Shown here: piece by piece, positions 35,154 through 44,208 of the stretch
Position numbering within the stretch: the stretch's first letter is position 1
Layout of the letters: each line of letters begins with the position of its first letter
Assembly (NCBI GenBank): GCA_028724245.1
Contig: JAQYDI010000010.1
Span: 1 to 50,486 of the forward strand
Origin: Lachnospiraceae bacterium
GTDB lineage: Bacteria; Bacillota; Clostridia; Lachnospirales; Lachnospiraceae
Reading direction: 5' to 3'
DNA: 50,486 nt
Program-made: the position numbers and the translations under genes
Notes under the pieces: generated by a model
Seen by the model: the letters and a program-made list of their open reading frames with translations, nothing else
What the model was told of the DNA's origin: nothing
Databases searched by the model: none

Positions 35154-36344
35154 TTATCTTTTCCTTGCTGCGTCTGCAAAAAATGCTTCCATATGATCAT
35201 AGGATTCAAATTTTGCAAGAATCATGCGGTTGCCCATGGCTCCGGAAAGTGCGTCCGGGATCCTTCTGCACTGGCAGACTTCCATGGCGTATTTGCCGAT
35301 CAGGCTGTTGTCATCCAGCACATAATCGCTGCCGTCCCGCCGTCCTGCAAAAGCACAGTAATAATGGCCCATCTGAGGAAGCATTGTACTGTCATAGGCG
35401 ATCATATCCGCCCAGATTTTATACACATCCGTGCCGTTGGCATAATTCAGCATCTCAGGTGTAAAGCCGCCGCTGGGACGCATATTGACTTCCAGGGCTA
35501 CAATGTCGCCCTTTTTCCCGAGGCTTGCCTGATCAGCCAGCAGGCGGAAAAATTCCAGATGTACGAAACGGCTGCTGACGCCGAAACTCTTTACGGTTTT
35601 ACGGCCGGCTTCACGAACATCATCCGCCAGTTCCTTTACAATGTAATAAAAACTGTCCATACCGTCATTTACAATGTCCATAATGGAGGAACAGGTTACA
35701 TTGCCCGATTCAAAGACAGGATCTCCTTTGGAATCAATGATCGCATCGTAGGAACAGATCTGACCATTGACGCATTCTTCCATAATATAGGTAACCGGCA
35801 GCATCTCTCCGAAAAATGCATCCAGCTCCGCTTCTGAAGAAATCCGGCATGTATGGTTGGCACCAACTCCGTTATCCGGTTTCACAATGACAGGATACCC
35901 AACCTGACGGATAAATTCCAGGCATCCCTCACGGTTATCCACAATATGATATCTGGCAACGGGAATACCTACCCTCTGATAATATTCTTTCATTTTGGAT
36001 TTGTACTTGATCTTCGGCATATCCTCCGACTTAAATCCCGTATTGATGTTGAATTCGGTACGCAGCTGTGCATCCCGCTCCAGCCAGTACTCATTGTTGC
36101 TCTCCAGCCAGTCGATCCTGCCGTAGCGGAAGATCAGATAAGCTACCGCACGATATACTTCATCGTAATTCTCCAGATTACTTACTTTATAATATTCTTT
36201 CAGCGCACCCTTCAGTCCGGGTTCCAGCTCATCGTAGGGACAGTCACCGATTCCGAGTACATTGATTCCGTTTTTTGCAAGACGATCGCAGAACTGCCAG
36301 TAATTGGTCGGGAAGTTCGGCGAAATAAAAATAAAATTCTTCAT
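35154..36344 (-). CDS. ATP-grasp domain carboxylate-amine ligase-like enzyme
   Basis: 396 residues. An N-terminal Rossmann-like region (FIFISPNFPTNYWQFCDRL) precedes an ATP-grasp core with VGYPVIVKPDNGVGA (ATP lysine), a YIMEECVNGQICSYDA loop, and the metal-binding end in LEVNMRPSGGF. Enzymes of this type link a carboxylate to an amine or thiol; the substrate is unknown. The ATG at 36344 is the natural start: the longer reading frame runs into the repeat element at 36428-36587. The esterase gene 222 bases upstream on the same strand may be a partner. Confidence 0.85.
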   Translation of the reverse strand: MKNFIFISPNFPTNYWQFCDRLAKNGINVLGIGDCPYDELEPGLKGALKEYYKVSNLENYDEVYRAVAYLIFRYGRIDWLESNNEYWLERDAQLRTEFNINTGFKSEDMPKIKYKSKMKEYYQRVGIPVARYHIVDNREGCLEFIRQVGYPVIVKPDNGVGANHTCRISSEAELDAFFGEMLPVTYIMEECVNGQICSYDAIIDSKGDPVFESGNVTCSSIMDIVNDGMDSFYYIVKELADDVREAGRKTVKSFGVSSRFVHLEFFRLLADQASLGKKGDIVALEVNMRPSGGFTPEMLNYANGTDVYKIWADMIAYDSTMLPQMGHYYCAFAGRRDGSDYVLDDNSLIGKYAMEVCQCRRIPDALSGAMGNRMILAKFESYDHMEAFFADAARKR

Positions 36345-36391
36345 ATGATTCTCTCTGCTCCTGAAAATATGTTGTTTCTGTTTAAAACCCA

Positions 36392-36418
36392 CCTGGAAAA
36401 CACTGTGTGTTTCCCAGG
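36392..36418 (-). other. Hairpin in front of the ATP-grasp gene
   Basis: CCTGGGAAACAC pairs with GTGTTTTCCAGG (11 of 12) around three bases, followed by TGGGTTTT on the minus strand. It may be a weak terminator after the esterase gene or a leader structure. Confidence 0.45.
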
Positions 36419-36427
36419 CACGGCATT

Positions 36428-36587
36428 TATAGCAAAACAAGAAATTACTGCAAAAGTTCAGTGGCTCAGAATACGCATGACTGCGTTATCGTCCTTGCCG
36501 GGCGTTTAGCCCGCCTGCGTCCTCTGCCTTGTCCTGCGTATTCTGAAGCTCACTTCCTTTTTTGCATTATTTTCTTGTTTTGCTATA
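36428..36587. repeat. MITE-like inverted-repeat element (family B)
   Basis: 160 bases bounded by a perfect 17-bp inverted repeat (TATAGCAAAACAAGAAA and its complement), with a second inner inverted repeat CAGAATACGCA/TGCGTATTCTG and a central GGGCGTTTAGCCC hairpin. No coding capacity. The right arm supplies the last codons and stop of the esterase gene. No sequence shared with family A except a loose GTTCAG. Confidence 0.8.
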
Positions 36588-37349
36588 GTATGCTTCACCA
36601 AGAAGCTTCGGCATAAAATAGTCCACCTGACGATACCACCAGTCCCAGTCATGAGAGACATCGTATCCCCAGAAATCCACCCATACGGGAATATTTTTGT
36701 TTTTCAAAACAGCGTCCAGATGTCTCGTACCGTCCAGAGTTTCATTCTCCCAGGCACCCTGACCTACGCAGATGATCATTCTGCCGTCCCGGTATTTGTC
36801 CATATAGGGATGATCCGCAGGCATATTACTCAGATAATCAACCGGTGAATTGGCATAAACCAGATCATCCATATAGCCGCCGAAGCTGAATTTTGCATCA
36901 TAAAGACCGCTCAGCGCCAGACCGCCTTCAAATACATCCGGGAACCGGAAATACAGGTTGGCCGCATGCATGGCTCCCATACTGCATCCAAAAGTCAGAA
37001 GTTTCGGGTTCTCTTCCTGATTGCGTTCTTTTGCCCGCTGAATCATCTGCGGAACAACTTCCATCATCAGATAATTGACCCACTGCTCGTGACGCTCAAT
37101 TCTCCTTCTGCAGTCCCCATAAGAATTGGACCAGCTCTCCTCATCCATGGTATCCACTGAAAATACCTGAAGCCTGCCGGATTCGATCCAGGGACTCAGC
37201 CTGTCCGCCATCCTGAAATTCTCAAAATCAAAAAAACGGCCGTTCTGACACGGAATATACAGCATCGGCTTTCCCGCATGACCGTAAATCTTGAATTCCA
37301 TATCACGATTCAGCTGCCGGCTGTACTGCCTTTCATATCTCATTTCCAT
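36567..37349 (-). CDS. Alpha/beta-hydrolase esterase (esterase D-like)
   Basis: 260 residues from ATG 37349 (AGGATGG upstream; a TTG at 37385 is less likely). An alpha/beta-hydrolase with the nucleophile elbow GCSMGAMHA, an oxyanion region MLYIPCQNGRFFDFENF, and a histidine near the end (VSHDWDWW). Related proteins are putative esterases, some acting on mycolate- or feruloyl-type esters. Its last seven codons and the stop lie in the family B repeat, so the original C-terminus may have been altered. Same strand as the ATP-grasp gene; the two may act on one compound. Confidence 0.85.
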   Translation of the reverse strand: MEMRYERQYSRQLNRDMEFKIYGHAGKPMLYIPCQNGRFFDFENFRMADRLSPWIESGRLQVFSVDTMDEESWSNSYGDCRRRIERHEQWVNYLMMEVVPQMIQRAKERNQEENPKLLTFGCSMGAMHAANLYFRFPDVFEGGLALSGLYDAKFSFGGYMDDLVYANSPVDYLSNMPADHPYMDKYRDGRMIICVGQGAWENETLDGTRHLDAVLKNKNIPVWVDFWGYDVSHDWDWWYRQVDYFMPKLLGEAYYSKTRK

Positions 37350-37391
37350 TTTGTATCCATCCTTAGTCTCTGTATATTTCAACACTTTACT

Positions 37392-37420
37392 ATTTTAAAC
37401 TCTTTTTCCAGTCATTTCAA
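37392..37420 (-). promoter_or_regulatory. Promoter of the esterase gene
   Basis: Minus strand TTGAAA (37415-37420), 17-base spacer, TAAAAT (37392-37397), with a leader of about 36 bases to ATG 37349. Confidence 0.7.
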
Positions 37421-37503
37421 GGTACTTTCTTGACATCTCTTATATACATAATTACTGAAAATCCCGGATATCCACGTATTTTGCTTTCCAAAACACTGAA
37501 ACA

Positions 37504-37536
37504 GAAAAAGGGCACAGCCGACTGTATGCTGTGCCC
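37504..37536 (-). terminator. Intrinsic terminator of the phosphate locus
   Basis: GGGCACAGC and GCTGTGCCC enclose a nine-base loop, followed by TTTTT on the minus strand, 18 bases after the kinase stop. Confidence 0.92.
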
Positions 37537-37553
37537 GAAAATATTCTGAACTC

Positions 37554-38885
37554 CTAATCCTTATTCTGGGAAGGAAAAATAACGGAAATCCTTGTTCCGA
37601 TTCCCGGCTCACTGGAAATCTCCAGTTCCGCATTGTGCCTTGATACAATATGTTTGACAATGGCAAGCCCCAGACCGGTTCCTCCTGTTGATTTGGAACG
37701 GCTTTTATCCACCCGGTAAAACCGTTCGCACACATGCTCCAGCGCTTCCCCGGGAATACCGATACCTGTATCGCGAACGGTCAGCACCGGTCTGCCGCCT
37801 GACCGGGTGGAAATTTCCACCCATACCTTTCCTCCCGGATTATTATACCGGATCGCATTGTCACACAGATTGCAGAGCAGTTCCTCAATCATGGACGGGT
37901 CCGCATAAAGCATACATTTGCCGGAACCCGTAAACTGAATATACACATTTCGTTTCCGAGCTGTCATCTGGAGACCATCAATACACTTTTTTGCCAGATC
38001 ACTCAGATCAAACAGCTCCGGCTTCAGTTCGCTTTCCATATCATCCAGCTCCGAAAGTTTGATGATATCATTGATCAGCGTCAGAAGACGATTGGCATTC
38101 GTATGGATGCGGGCAGCATAGGAAGCGGTATCCTTTGCGGGAACCATACCATTTTCGATCAGTTCCGCATATCCGGAAATAGCCGTCAGCGGCGTTTTCA
38201 GTTCGTGGGATACGTTGGCAGTAAACTGCTGGCGCATCAGCGCGCTTTTCATGATATTTTCATGCTGTTTGCGGATTGTCGTAATAAACGGCACCAATTC
38301 CGGATAAACATCGTCCGTATTAAGACGCTGCAGATCCCCCGCCATCCTGTCGATGGGTTCCACCAGTTTGTCAGTAAGGACTTTGGAACAGCAGATACAG
38401 GTAAAACAGATCATAATGCAGATCACAACACAAATGGGCATGGAATGAAACATCAGCCCCCAGATACTGTTTGATTCCTTGGACACCCGCATGATCGATC
38501 CGTCTTCCATACGGACCGCATAATAAAACATACTTTTGTCCAGCGTTTTTGACAGTCTGGAATCGTATCCTTCGCCCTCTTTCTCAGCTTCCTGAATCTC
38601 CGGGCGGTTCGAATGATTCTCCATGGCAGCGCTGTCTTCCACATTGCTGTCGTAGATCACAATGCCGTCAGAATCCACCACGGTCACCCGGTATCCCTGT
38701 AAAAAGGCAAAATTACCGGAGCGGACCTTTTCCTCCGACTGGGAAAGGACCTGCCCGTACCCCTGCAGCTCTTCCATGATCTGCCGGCGGAACAATCCGT
38801 AAAAAACACCGGTACACAGCAGAAAAGCAGCAACAGCTGTGGAAATTCCTATAAAAATCATTTGTTTCAGTAATTTTTTCTTCAT
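37554..38885 (-). CDS. phoR: PhoR-type sensor histidine kinase
   Basis: 443 residues: membrane helix (8-33), an extracellular sensor of about 110 residues, a second helix (145-170), a HAMP-like linker, HisKA with the phospho-acceptor H227 in NVSHELKTPLT, and an HATPase_c domain (N box, DTGIGIPG, GTGLGLAIVKH). It phosphorylates the response regulator upstream. Phosphate sensing is inferred from the cotranscribed Na+/phosphate symporter and Pho box. AGGAGG lies six bases from ATG, the last of a tandem series of such motifs. Confidence 0.88.
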   Translation of the reverse strand: MKKKLLKQMIFIGISTAVAAFLLCTGVFYGLFRRQIMEELQGYGQVLSQSEEKVRSGNFAFLQGYRVTVVDSDGIVIYDSNVEDSAAMENHSNRPEIQEAEKEGEGYDSRLSKTLDKSMFYYAVRMEDGSIMRVSKESNSIWGLMFHSMPICVVICIMICFTCICCSKVLTDKLVEPIDRMAGDLQRLNTDDVYPELVPFITTIRKQHENIMKSALMRQQFTANVSHELKTPLTAISGYAELIENGMVPAKDTASYAARIHTNANRLLTLINDIIKLSELDDMESELKPELFDLSDLAKKCIDGLQMTARKRNVYIQFTGSGKCMLYADPSMIEELLCNLCDNAIRYNNPGGKVWVEISTRSGGRPVLTVRDTGIGIPGEALEHVCERFYRVDKSRSKSTGGTGLGLAIVKHIVSRHNAELEISSEPGIGTRISVIFPSQNKD

Positions 38886-38890
38886 GCCTG

Positions 38891-38965
38891 CCTCCTGCTT
38901 TTTGTCCTTCTGCTGATTATCCTTCTGTTTTTCATCTTTCCGCTTATTATCCTCCTGCCTTTCCG
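38891..38965. repeat. Five 15-bp tandem repeats ahead of phoR
   Basis: Five consecutive 15-base units (38891, 38906, 38921, 38936, 38951) on the plus strand each begin CCTYCTG or a variant, so on the minus strand the phoR leader shows a purine-rich Shine-Dalgarno-like motif every 15 bases. The last one is the working ribosome site. The array fills the gap between the regulator and phoR. Confidence 0.8.
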
Positions 38966-38976
38966 GCGTTTACCGG

Positions 38977-39651
38977 TCAGGATTCCAGACGGTAGCCCAC
39001 ATTGCGCACGGTCTTGATGCAGCTGCCATATTCACCCAGCTTCTGACGCAGTGTTTTGATATGCATATCCAGTGTTCTGGATTCTCCCTGGTAATCAAAT
39101 CCCCAGATCCTGTCCATGATCAGATCTCTGGGCAGAGCAATTCCCGCATTCTGCAGCAGAATTTTCAAAAGTTCATATTCTTTAAAGGTCAGTTCACAGG
39201 GCTTATCATCAATATACACGGCACGTTTTTCATCGTCCATGAAAATCGGACCACAGTGATAAAACTTTTCTTCATGAAGCACCTGACTGCGCCGCAGCAT
39301 GGCTTTCACCCGGGCGATCAGCTCCATAATGCCGAAAGGCTTTGCCAGATAGTCATCGGCACCCATATTCAGCCCGCGGACTTTATCCAGCTCCGTTGTC
39401 TTTGCCGTCACCATAATGACGGGAATGTTCCGGGTGACTGCATCGGCCCGCAGCTTTTTCAGCACATCCAGCCCATCCTCATCGGGAAGCATAATATCCA
39501 GAATGATCAGTTCCGGCAGCCGCTGACTCATTTTTTTGTAAAAGTCTCTGGAACAGGGAAATCCTTCCACTGTATACCCGCTGTTTTCCAGCGCAAGTAC
39601 CTCTATTTCTCTGATATCATTATCATCTTCCACGATATAAATCAATGCCAT
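38977..39651 (-). CDS. phoP: PhoP/PhoB-type response regulator
   Basis: 224 residues: receiver domain with acidic pair near D9-D10, phospho-acceptor D52 (LIILDIMLPDEDG) and the VMVTAK switch, then an OmpR-type winged helix (FKEYELLKILLQNAG...SRTLDMHIKTLRQKL). The ATG at 39651 has AGGAGG seven bases upstream. Middle gene of the locus, 75 bases after the symporter. It should bind the TTTACA repeats upstream of the symporter (inference from the Bacillus PhoP box). Confidence 0.9.
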   Translation of the reverse strand: MALIYIVEDDNDIREIEVLALENSGYTVEGFPCSRDFYKKMSQRLPELIILDIMLPDEDGLDVLKKLRADAVTRNIPVIMVTAKTTELDKVRGLNMGADDYLAKPFGIMELIARVKAMLRRSQVLHEEKFYHCGPIFMDDEKRAVYIDDKPCELTFKEYELLKILLQNAGIALPRDLIMDRIWGFDYQGESRTLDMHIKTLRQKLGEYGSCIKTVRNVGYRLES

Positions 39652-39726
39652 TTTCATCCCTCCTGCCTGAATTATACACGAAATACAGCCGTTTGGGGCA
39701 GTTGATTCCGACAAATATATCTTCTT

Positions 39727-41496
39727 TTATTCAGGCAAACTGTATTTCTGCTCATAATGCAGACATTTTTCATTAAATTCGGAAACATCCTGCTCTTTAA
39801 TATCAAGAGCATATCCATGTGTTTCGTATTCATTCTGGCTGACCTGGATCAGACAGATTCCGATATTGGAACAGTGATCCGCCACTCTCTCAAAATTGGT
39901 TACGATATCCGTCAGAACAAAGCCCATCTCTATGGTACATTTGCCCTTTCTCATACGATTGATATGTTTATCCCGAAGTTTTTCACTGAGATGATCGATA
40001 ACTTCCTCCAGCGGCTCGATTTCATAAGCCGTTGCCAGATCTTCTTTCTGGAAAGAATAGACTGCCATATAAAGAATATCTTTCAGCGCTTCCGAATAAA
40101 TCTGCATTTCCTTTTCCGCTTTTTCGGTGAAATACAGATTCTTTTCGTGCATTTCCCGGGCAGAATCAAGAATATTGACGGCATGATCGGAAATTCGCTC
40201 AAAGTCATTCATGCAATGCAGAATCAGATTCATGGTTCTGCTGTCGCTTGTGGTTACATCATTGTCGGACAGTTTCAGCAGATACGTGCCCAGTTCATCC
40301 TCATACCGGTCAACCTCATCCTCCAGCTTTACGATTTCCCCCGCTTTTGCCTCATCATACTCCGTCAGAAGCTCCAGAGAAATCACAAAAGCTTTCAGCG
40401 CCATCTCCGCCATTTCACATGCCACATTTTTACACTGGGAAACAGCAAAACCGGGACGAGCCAGAAAACGTTCGTCCAGCAGTGTATACTTTTCCTTCGC
40501 TTCTCCGGGCTTTGTGCCGGGCTCATCCTTGATGGTCAGATAAGCCAGTTTCTCAAGCACCTTCGTAAACGGAAGCAGAACAAGAGTAGCAGAAATGTTG
40601 AAAATCGAATGGACAACTGCAATTTCGGCAGGCCCTACTGCATCTCCCATAAAACCAAAATGTAAAACCGCATTGGCACCGTAAAATACTGCCATGAACA
40701 GCAGGGAACCGATAATGTTGAAATACAGATGTACGATCGATGCCCGGCGTGCATTTTTATTAGCTCCGGCTGCGGAAAGCAGGGCTGTCACACAGGTTCC
40801 GATATTCTGTCCCAGAATGATGGGAACCGCTGCAGAATAGCTGACAGCTCCGGTTACGGACAGTGCCTGCAGAATACCCACCGATGCAGAAGAAGACTGG
40901 ATCACTGCAGTCAGCAGAGCGCCGGCCAGAATACCCATAACCGGATTTGAAAACATGGTCAGAATGCTGGTAAACTCAGGAACATCCGCCAGCGGTGCCA
41001 CCGCATCGCTCATGGTTTCCATTCCGAACATCAGAACAGCAAAACCCACCAGAATATTGCCCACATCACGTTTCTTCTCCTCTTTGGAGAACATGATCAT
41101 AGCCACACCGATTACAGCCAGAACAGGGGAAAATGACGACGGTTTCAGAAGCTGAAGAAAAAGGCTGCTTCCCTGAATTCCGCTCAGGCTCAGGATCCAT
41201 GAAGTAATGGTAGTACCCACATTGGCTCCCATGATAATGCCGATTGCCTGCGACAGCTTCATAATACCGGAATTGACAAATCCCACCACCATAACAGTCG
41301 TTGCAGAAGAAGACTGGATCACTGCTGTTACCGCTGCACCCAGCAGAACCGCCCGGATCGGACCGGAAGTCAGCTTCTCCAGTATTTTTTCAAGATGACC
41401 GCCGGACAATTTGGAAAGGCCGTCGCTCATGGTATGCATACCATAGAGAAACAGGGCCAGACCGCCGATCATGCTCAGGACACCGAATACGTCCAT
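39727..41496 (-). CDS. Na+/phosphate cotransporter with PhoU-like tail
   Basis: 589 residues. Two repeated Na/Pi cotransporter modules, each with the QSSSATTVM / QSSSASVGI motif, span about eight membrane segments (residues 1-330). The C-terminal 220 residues form a PhoU-like helical domain (DEVDRYEDELGTYLLKL and a second repeat). Such proteins import phosphate with sodium. GGAGG lies before the ATG. The first gene of a three-gene operon with the Pho regulators. Confidence 0.93.
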   Translation of the reverse strand: MDVFGVLSMIGGLALFLYGMHTMSDGLSKLSGGHLEKILEKLTSGPIRAVLLGAAVTAVIQSSSATTVMVVGFVNSGIMKLSQAIGIIMGANVGTTITSWILSLSGIQGSSLFLQLLKPSSFSPVLAVIGVAMIMFSKEEKKRDVGNILVGFAVLMFGMETMSDAVAPLADVPEFTSILTMFSNPVMGILAGALLTAVIQSSSASVGILQALSVTGAVSYSAAVPIILGQNIGTCVTALLSAAGANKNARRASIVHLYFNIIGSLLFMAVFYGANAVLHFGFMGDAVGPAEIAVVHSIFNISATLVLLPFTKVLEKLAYLTIKDEPGTKPGEAKEKYTLLDERFLARPGFAVSQCKNVACEMAEMALKAFVISLELLTEYDEAKAGEIVKLEDEVDRYEDELGTYLLKLSDNDVTTSDSRTMNLILHCMNDFERISDHAVNILDSAREMHEKNLYFTEKAEKEMQIYSEALKDILYMAVYSFQKEDLATAYEIEPLEEVIDHLSEKLRDKHINRMRKGKCTIEMGFVLTDIVTNFERVADHCSNIGICLIQVSQNEYETHGYALDIKEQDVSEFNEKCLHYEQKYSLPE

Positions 41497-41565
41497 AAAA
41501 CTTTACCTCCATTTTACATTTCAAAATAAAAACGTGTACTGCCCTCCAATTTAACAGACATGAGC

Positions 41566-41619
41566 AGTATAAAGCATGTTTGTAAATATTATTAGAGTTC
41601 AATGTAAAATTTATGTAAA
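41566..41619 (-). promoter_or_regulatory. Pho box and promoter of the phosphate locus
   Basis: Minus strand: TTTACA at 41614-41619, 41603-41608 and 41581-41586, with a degenerate CTCTAA at 41592-41597, so four repeats with exact 11-bp spacing. This fits the TT(A/T)ACA-N5 direct repeats bound by PhoP in Bacillus. A TATACT -10 (41566-41571) follows nine bases later and no -35 is present, as expected for an activator-dependent promoter. Confidence 0.85.
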
Positions 41620-41728
41620 GTATCGTTTTTCCGCCTGTACATCATATTCCTGTTTATTGTATCAGTTTTCTGATTTTTTTAATCCATTCCAAAATATATC
41701 TCATTTTTTGTTGTTATCTTCATTTTTG

Positions 41729-41757
41729 TTGACTAAATTCCGAAAATATTGTATAAT
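41729..41757 (+). promoter_or_regulatory. Promoter of the cytidylate-kinase-like gene
   Basis: TTGACT (41729-41734), 17-base spacer, TATAAT (41752-41757); leader of about 47 bases. Confidence 0.88.
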
Positions 41758-41810
41758 TTATCCAATAGAAGACAGTTAATTCTATCCATTCCCGAAAGGA
41801 GGGTTTATAT

Positions 41811-42431
41811 ATGAAACATTTTGTAATTGCAATCGGAAGAGAATTCGGAAGCGGCGGTGCGGAAATCGGCAAGCTGCTGGCTAAAAAACTGGGTGTCAGA
41901 TGCTACGACCGTACGCTCATCGACATGGCTGTGGAAAAAACCGGTTTTGTAAAGGACTGCCTCGTACAGGAAGACGAATCCATGACCGTACTCCGCAAAA
42001 GCCTTCTGTCCATCGGTTCAACGGGAACACCCCTGATCGCGGATGAACTGATGCACGCCGAGTGCGACATTATCCGCCAGCTGGCCGACGGTGATTCCTG
42101 TATTATTGTTGGACGGTGTGCCGACTACGTTCTGGAAGACCGTGATGATGTAATGAATGTATTTATCTGGGCACCGGATGACTACCGGATCGATCGGATT
42201 CTTCATGACCCCACTCTGAATGAAGATCAGACCATGACCAAAGAAAAAGCAGCCCGCCTCCTGAGAAAGAAAAGTTCTCAGAGAGCAGGCTACTACAAAT
42301 ACGTAACCGGTGACGAAATGGGCACCAACAGACGCAATCAGCTGAGGATCAACAGCGCAGCTTTCGGCGGCAGCGAAACCACCGCCTGCGTTCTGGAAGC
42401 AGCTGTCAGACTTCGTTTTGCAGAAGACTGA
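41811..42431 (+). CDS. Cytidylate kinase-like protein
   Basis: 206 residues of the cytidylate kinase-like family (PF13189). A P-loop GREFGSGG spans residues 9-16, with an IIVGRCADYVLED segment and a basic lid (ARLLRKKSSQRAGYYKYVTG). It differs from the true Cmk and its substrate is unproven; nucleotide or other phosphoryl transfer is likely. AAAGGAGG lies before the ATG. Its last 26 bases overlap the end of the convergent kinase gene. Confidence 0.85.
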   Translation: MKHFVIAIGREFGSGGAEIGKLLAKKLGVRCYDRTLIDMAVEKTGFVKDCLVQEDESMTVLRKSLLSIGSTGTPLIADELMHAECDIIRQLADGDSCIIVGRCADYVLEDRDDVMNVFIWAPDDYRIDRILHDPTLNEDQTMTKEKAARLLRKKSSQRAGYYKYVTGDEMGTNRRNQLRINSAAFGGSETTACVLEAAVRLRFAED

Positions 42432-44208
42432 TGGATTGATCGTCTGACGGTATTTCCACACTTTTTTCCGGTAGCTGCTCCTGTTCTTCCGTTTCTTTGG
42501 CAGCAGGCGGAACGATTACCGGAAAACCAACCGCTGTTTTGAACAGATCGCCGTCCACTTCGATGGCAAACTTTCCGCCCTGCAGTTCCGTAAGGCTTTT
42601 GGCAATGGACAGTCCCAGACCACTTCCTTCCGTATGACGTGAGCGGTCGCCCCGGACAAAGCGCTCCATCAGCTCTTCCGGCGGAATATTCAGTTCAGCA
42701 GCAGATATGTTTTTAATGACAATAATGGCCTGCCCCGCTTTTTCCTGCAGCTGCAGATAAACCCGGGTGCCGGCCATTGCGTATTTACAGACATTCTGAA
42801 GCAGATTGTCAAGCACCCTCCACAGATATCTGCCGTCAGCCTCCACATAAATCTTTTCTTCCGGCAGAACCATATTCAGCTTCAGGCTGGAGGTTTCCAG
42901 CCGTTCCTCATACTCCCCTGCCAGCTGCTGCAGAAAAATCCCCAGTTCACACGGTTCCTTATCGATACTGAGCGAACCTGTTGACGCTTTTGATGCCTCG
43001 ATCAGATCTTCGATCAGCTTTTTCAGCCGCACAGACTGTCTGTCCAGCACCTCAATATATTCCTGTACGATCTGCGGATTCCTGTTCTCCTTTTTTTCCT
43101 CCTGCGACAGAAAATCAAGATAATTAATGATGGATGTCAGCGGTGTTTTGATATCATGGGAAACATTGGTGATCAGTTCCGTCTGAAACCGTTCACTTTT
43201 CAGTTTTTCGTCCACGATCACATTCATACCGTCCGAAATACAGTCCAAATCCTGCAGACAGCTGCGGAATACGGGAAGCAGAGGAAGTCTGCCCTGATTT
43301 TTCCGTCCTTTGCCGTCCTCATGATCCTCTTTCTTCTGCTCCAGATCACCCAATGCCAGCCGGTGCGCCTTCTGCTTTACCATATCCATCTGAAGAAGCA
43401 CCCAGATTCCGGCGATATAGATGATAAAAACAATTGCACTCCACAACAGCACAAATATCTCTGCATCATAATAAATAAACCAGCACATCCATATGCCGAA
43501 CAGATACGGCACGCCAAGACATATCCCCCAGATCAGCGCAGCCTTCCATATAAAAGGAATCCGGCGGATGCATTCGGCGATCAGACGGATCAGACATATC
43601 GTCATCATGCCGGAAAACAGTGTTCCCGTACGCGATTTGGCAGCAATCAGGCGCAGCAGTACCATGATAAAAAAAATCTCGGCAATCCCTGTGCAGATCC
43701 CCCCTGTCAGAGCATAGGAAATCCATATGTTATTGTATACATAATCCAGCCCCATTCCCTGCAGGATCAGGATCACGACCATCAGAACCGGCAGAGAAAT
43801 ATCGAAAGGAATTTTCTCCATCCCTTTCAAACAGGGAGCTTCTTCCTTTTTATGGTAACCGGCGGAGGCCATCAGATAGCAGAACATCAAAACCAGCATC
43901 ACGACGAAAGCCCCGATGATCCAGACATAGACCTTCCATGAATCCATGATTTTCAGAAGGATTTCCCGCATGGACATGAAAAAAGACCATGCGCTGTCAT
44001 ATGCACTGTCATATTCCAGAACCCGGCTTTCCAGCCAGTCGGAAAAGTTGCTTCCCTCGGCAATGGGCTCATACTGCAGCCCATAGTGGAACATGATTCT
44101 GATAATTACCGCTGCAGCAGTAAAAATACCGGTACATACAGAAAAACAGATCATGATAAACCACTGCAGAATGCCGCTGCGTCTTGCACGAAACAGGAAT
44201 CGTTTCAT
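42406..44208 (-). CDS. VanS-like sensor histidine kinase, multi-pass
   Basis: 600 residues. About eight membrane segments lie in the first 275 residues, including an extracellular loop of ~55 residues after the first. Then a short linker, HisKA with H351 (NVSHDIKTPLTSIINYL) and an HATPase domain (N box, VRGDRSRHTEGSGLGLSIAKSL). The start overlaps the regulator stop by four bases (ATGA). The polytopic sensor resembles those of cell-envelope or peptide-sensing kinases. The signal is unknown. Confidence 0.9.
   Translation of the reverse strand: MKRFLFRARRSGILQWFIMICFSVCTGIFTAAAVIIRIMFHYGLQYEPIAEGSNFSDWLESRVLEYDSAYDSAWSFFMSMREILLKIMDSWKVYVWIIGAFVVMLVLMFCYLMASAGYHKKEEAPCLKGMEKIPFDISLPVLMVVILILQGMGLDYVYNNIWISYALTGGICTGIAEIFFIMVLLRLIAAKSRTGTLFSGMMTICLIRLIAECIRRIPFIWKAALIWGICLGVPYLFGIWMCWFIYYDAEIFVLLWSAIVFIIYIAGIWVLLQMDMVKQKAHRLALGDLEQKKEDHEDGKGRKNQGRLPLLPVFRSCLQDLDCISDGMNVIVDEKLKSERFQTELITNVSHDIKTPLTSIINYLDFLSQEEKKENRNPQIVQEYIEVLDRQSVRLKKLIEDLIEASKASTGSLSIDKEPCELGIFLQQLAGEYEERLETSSLKLNMVLPEEKIYVEADGRYLWRVLDNLLQNVCKYAMAGTRVYLQLQEKAGQAIIVIKNISAAELNIPPEELMERFVRGDRSRHTEGSGLGLSIAKSLTELQGGKFAIEVDGDLFKTAVGFPVIVPPAAKETEEQEQLPEKSVEIPSDDQSISLLQNEV

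Larger units (their letters stand above)
41497..41810. other. Divergent control region, phosphate locus and kinase-like gene
   Basis: Holds the Pho box and -10 of the symporter operon (minus strand) and the promoter of the cytidylate-kinase-like gene (plus strand). Nothing else was seen. Confidence 0.7.

Noticed and set aside
38886-38976. N-terminal extension of PhoR through the tandem repeats
   Set aside because: The repeats are in frame with phoR but there is no start codon before the in-frame stop, so ATG 38885 is the start.
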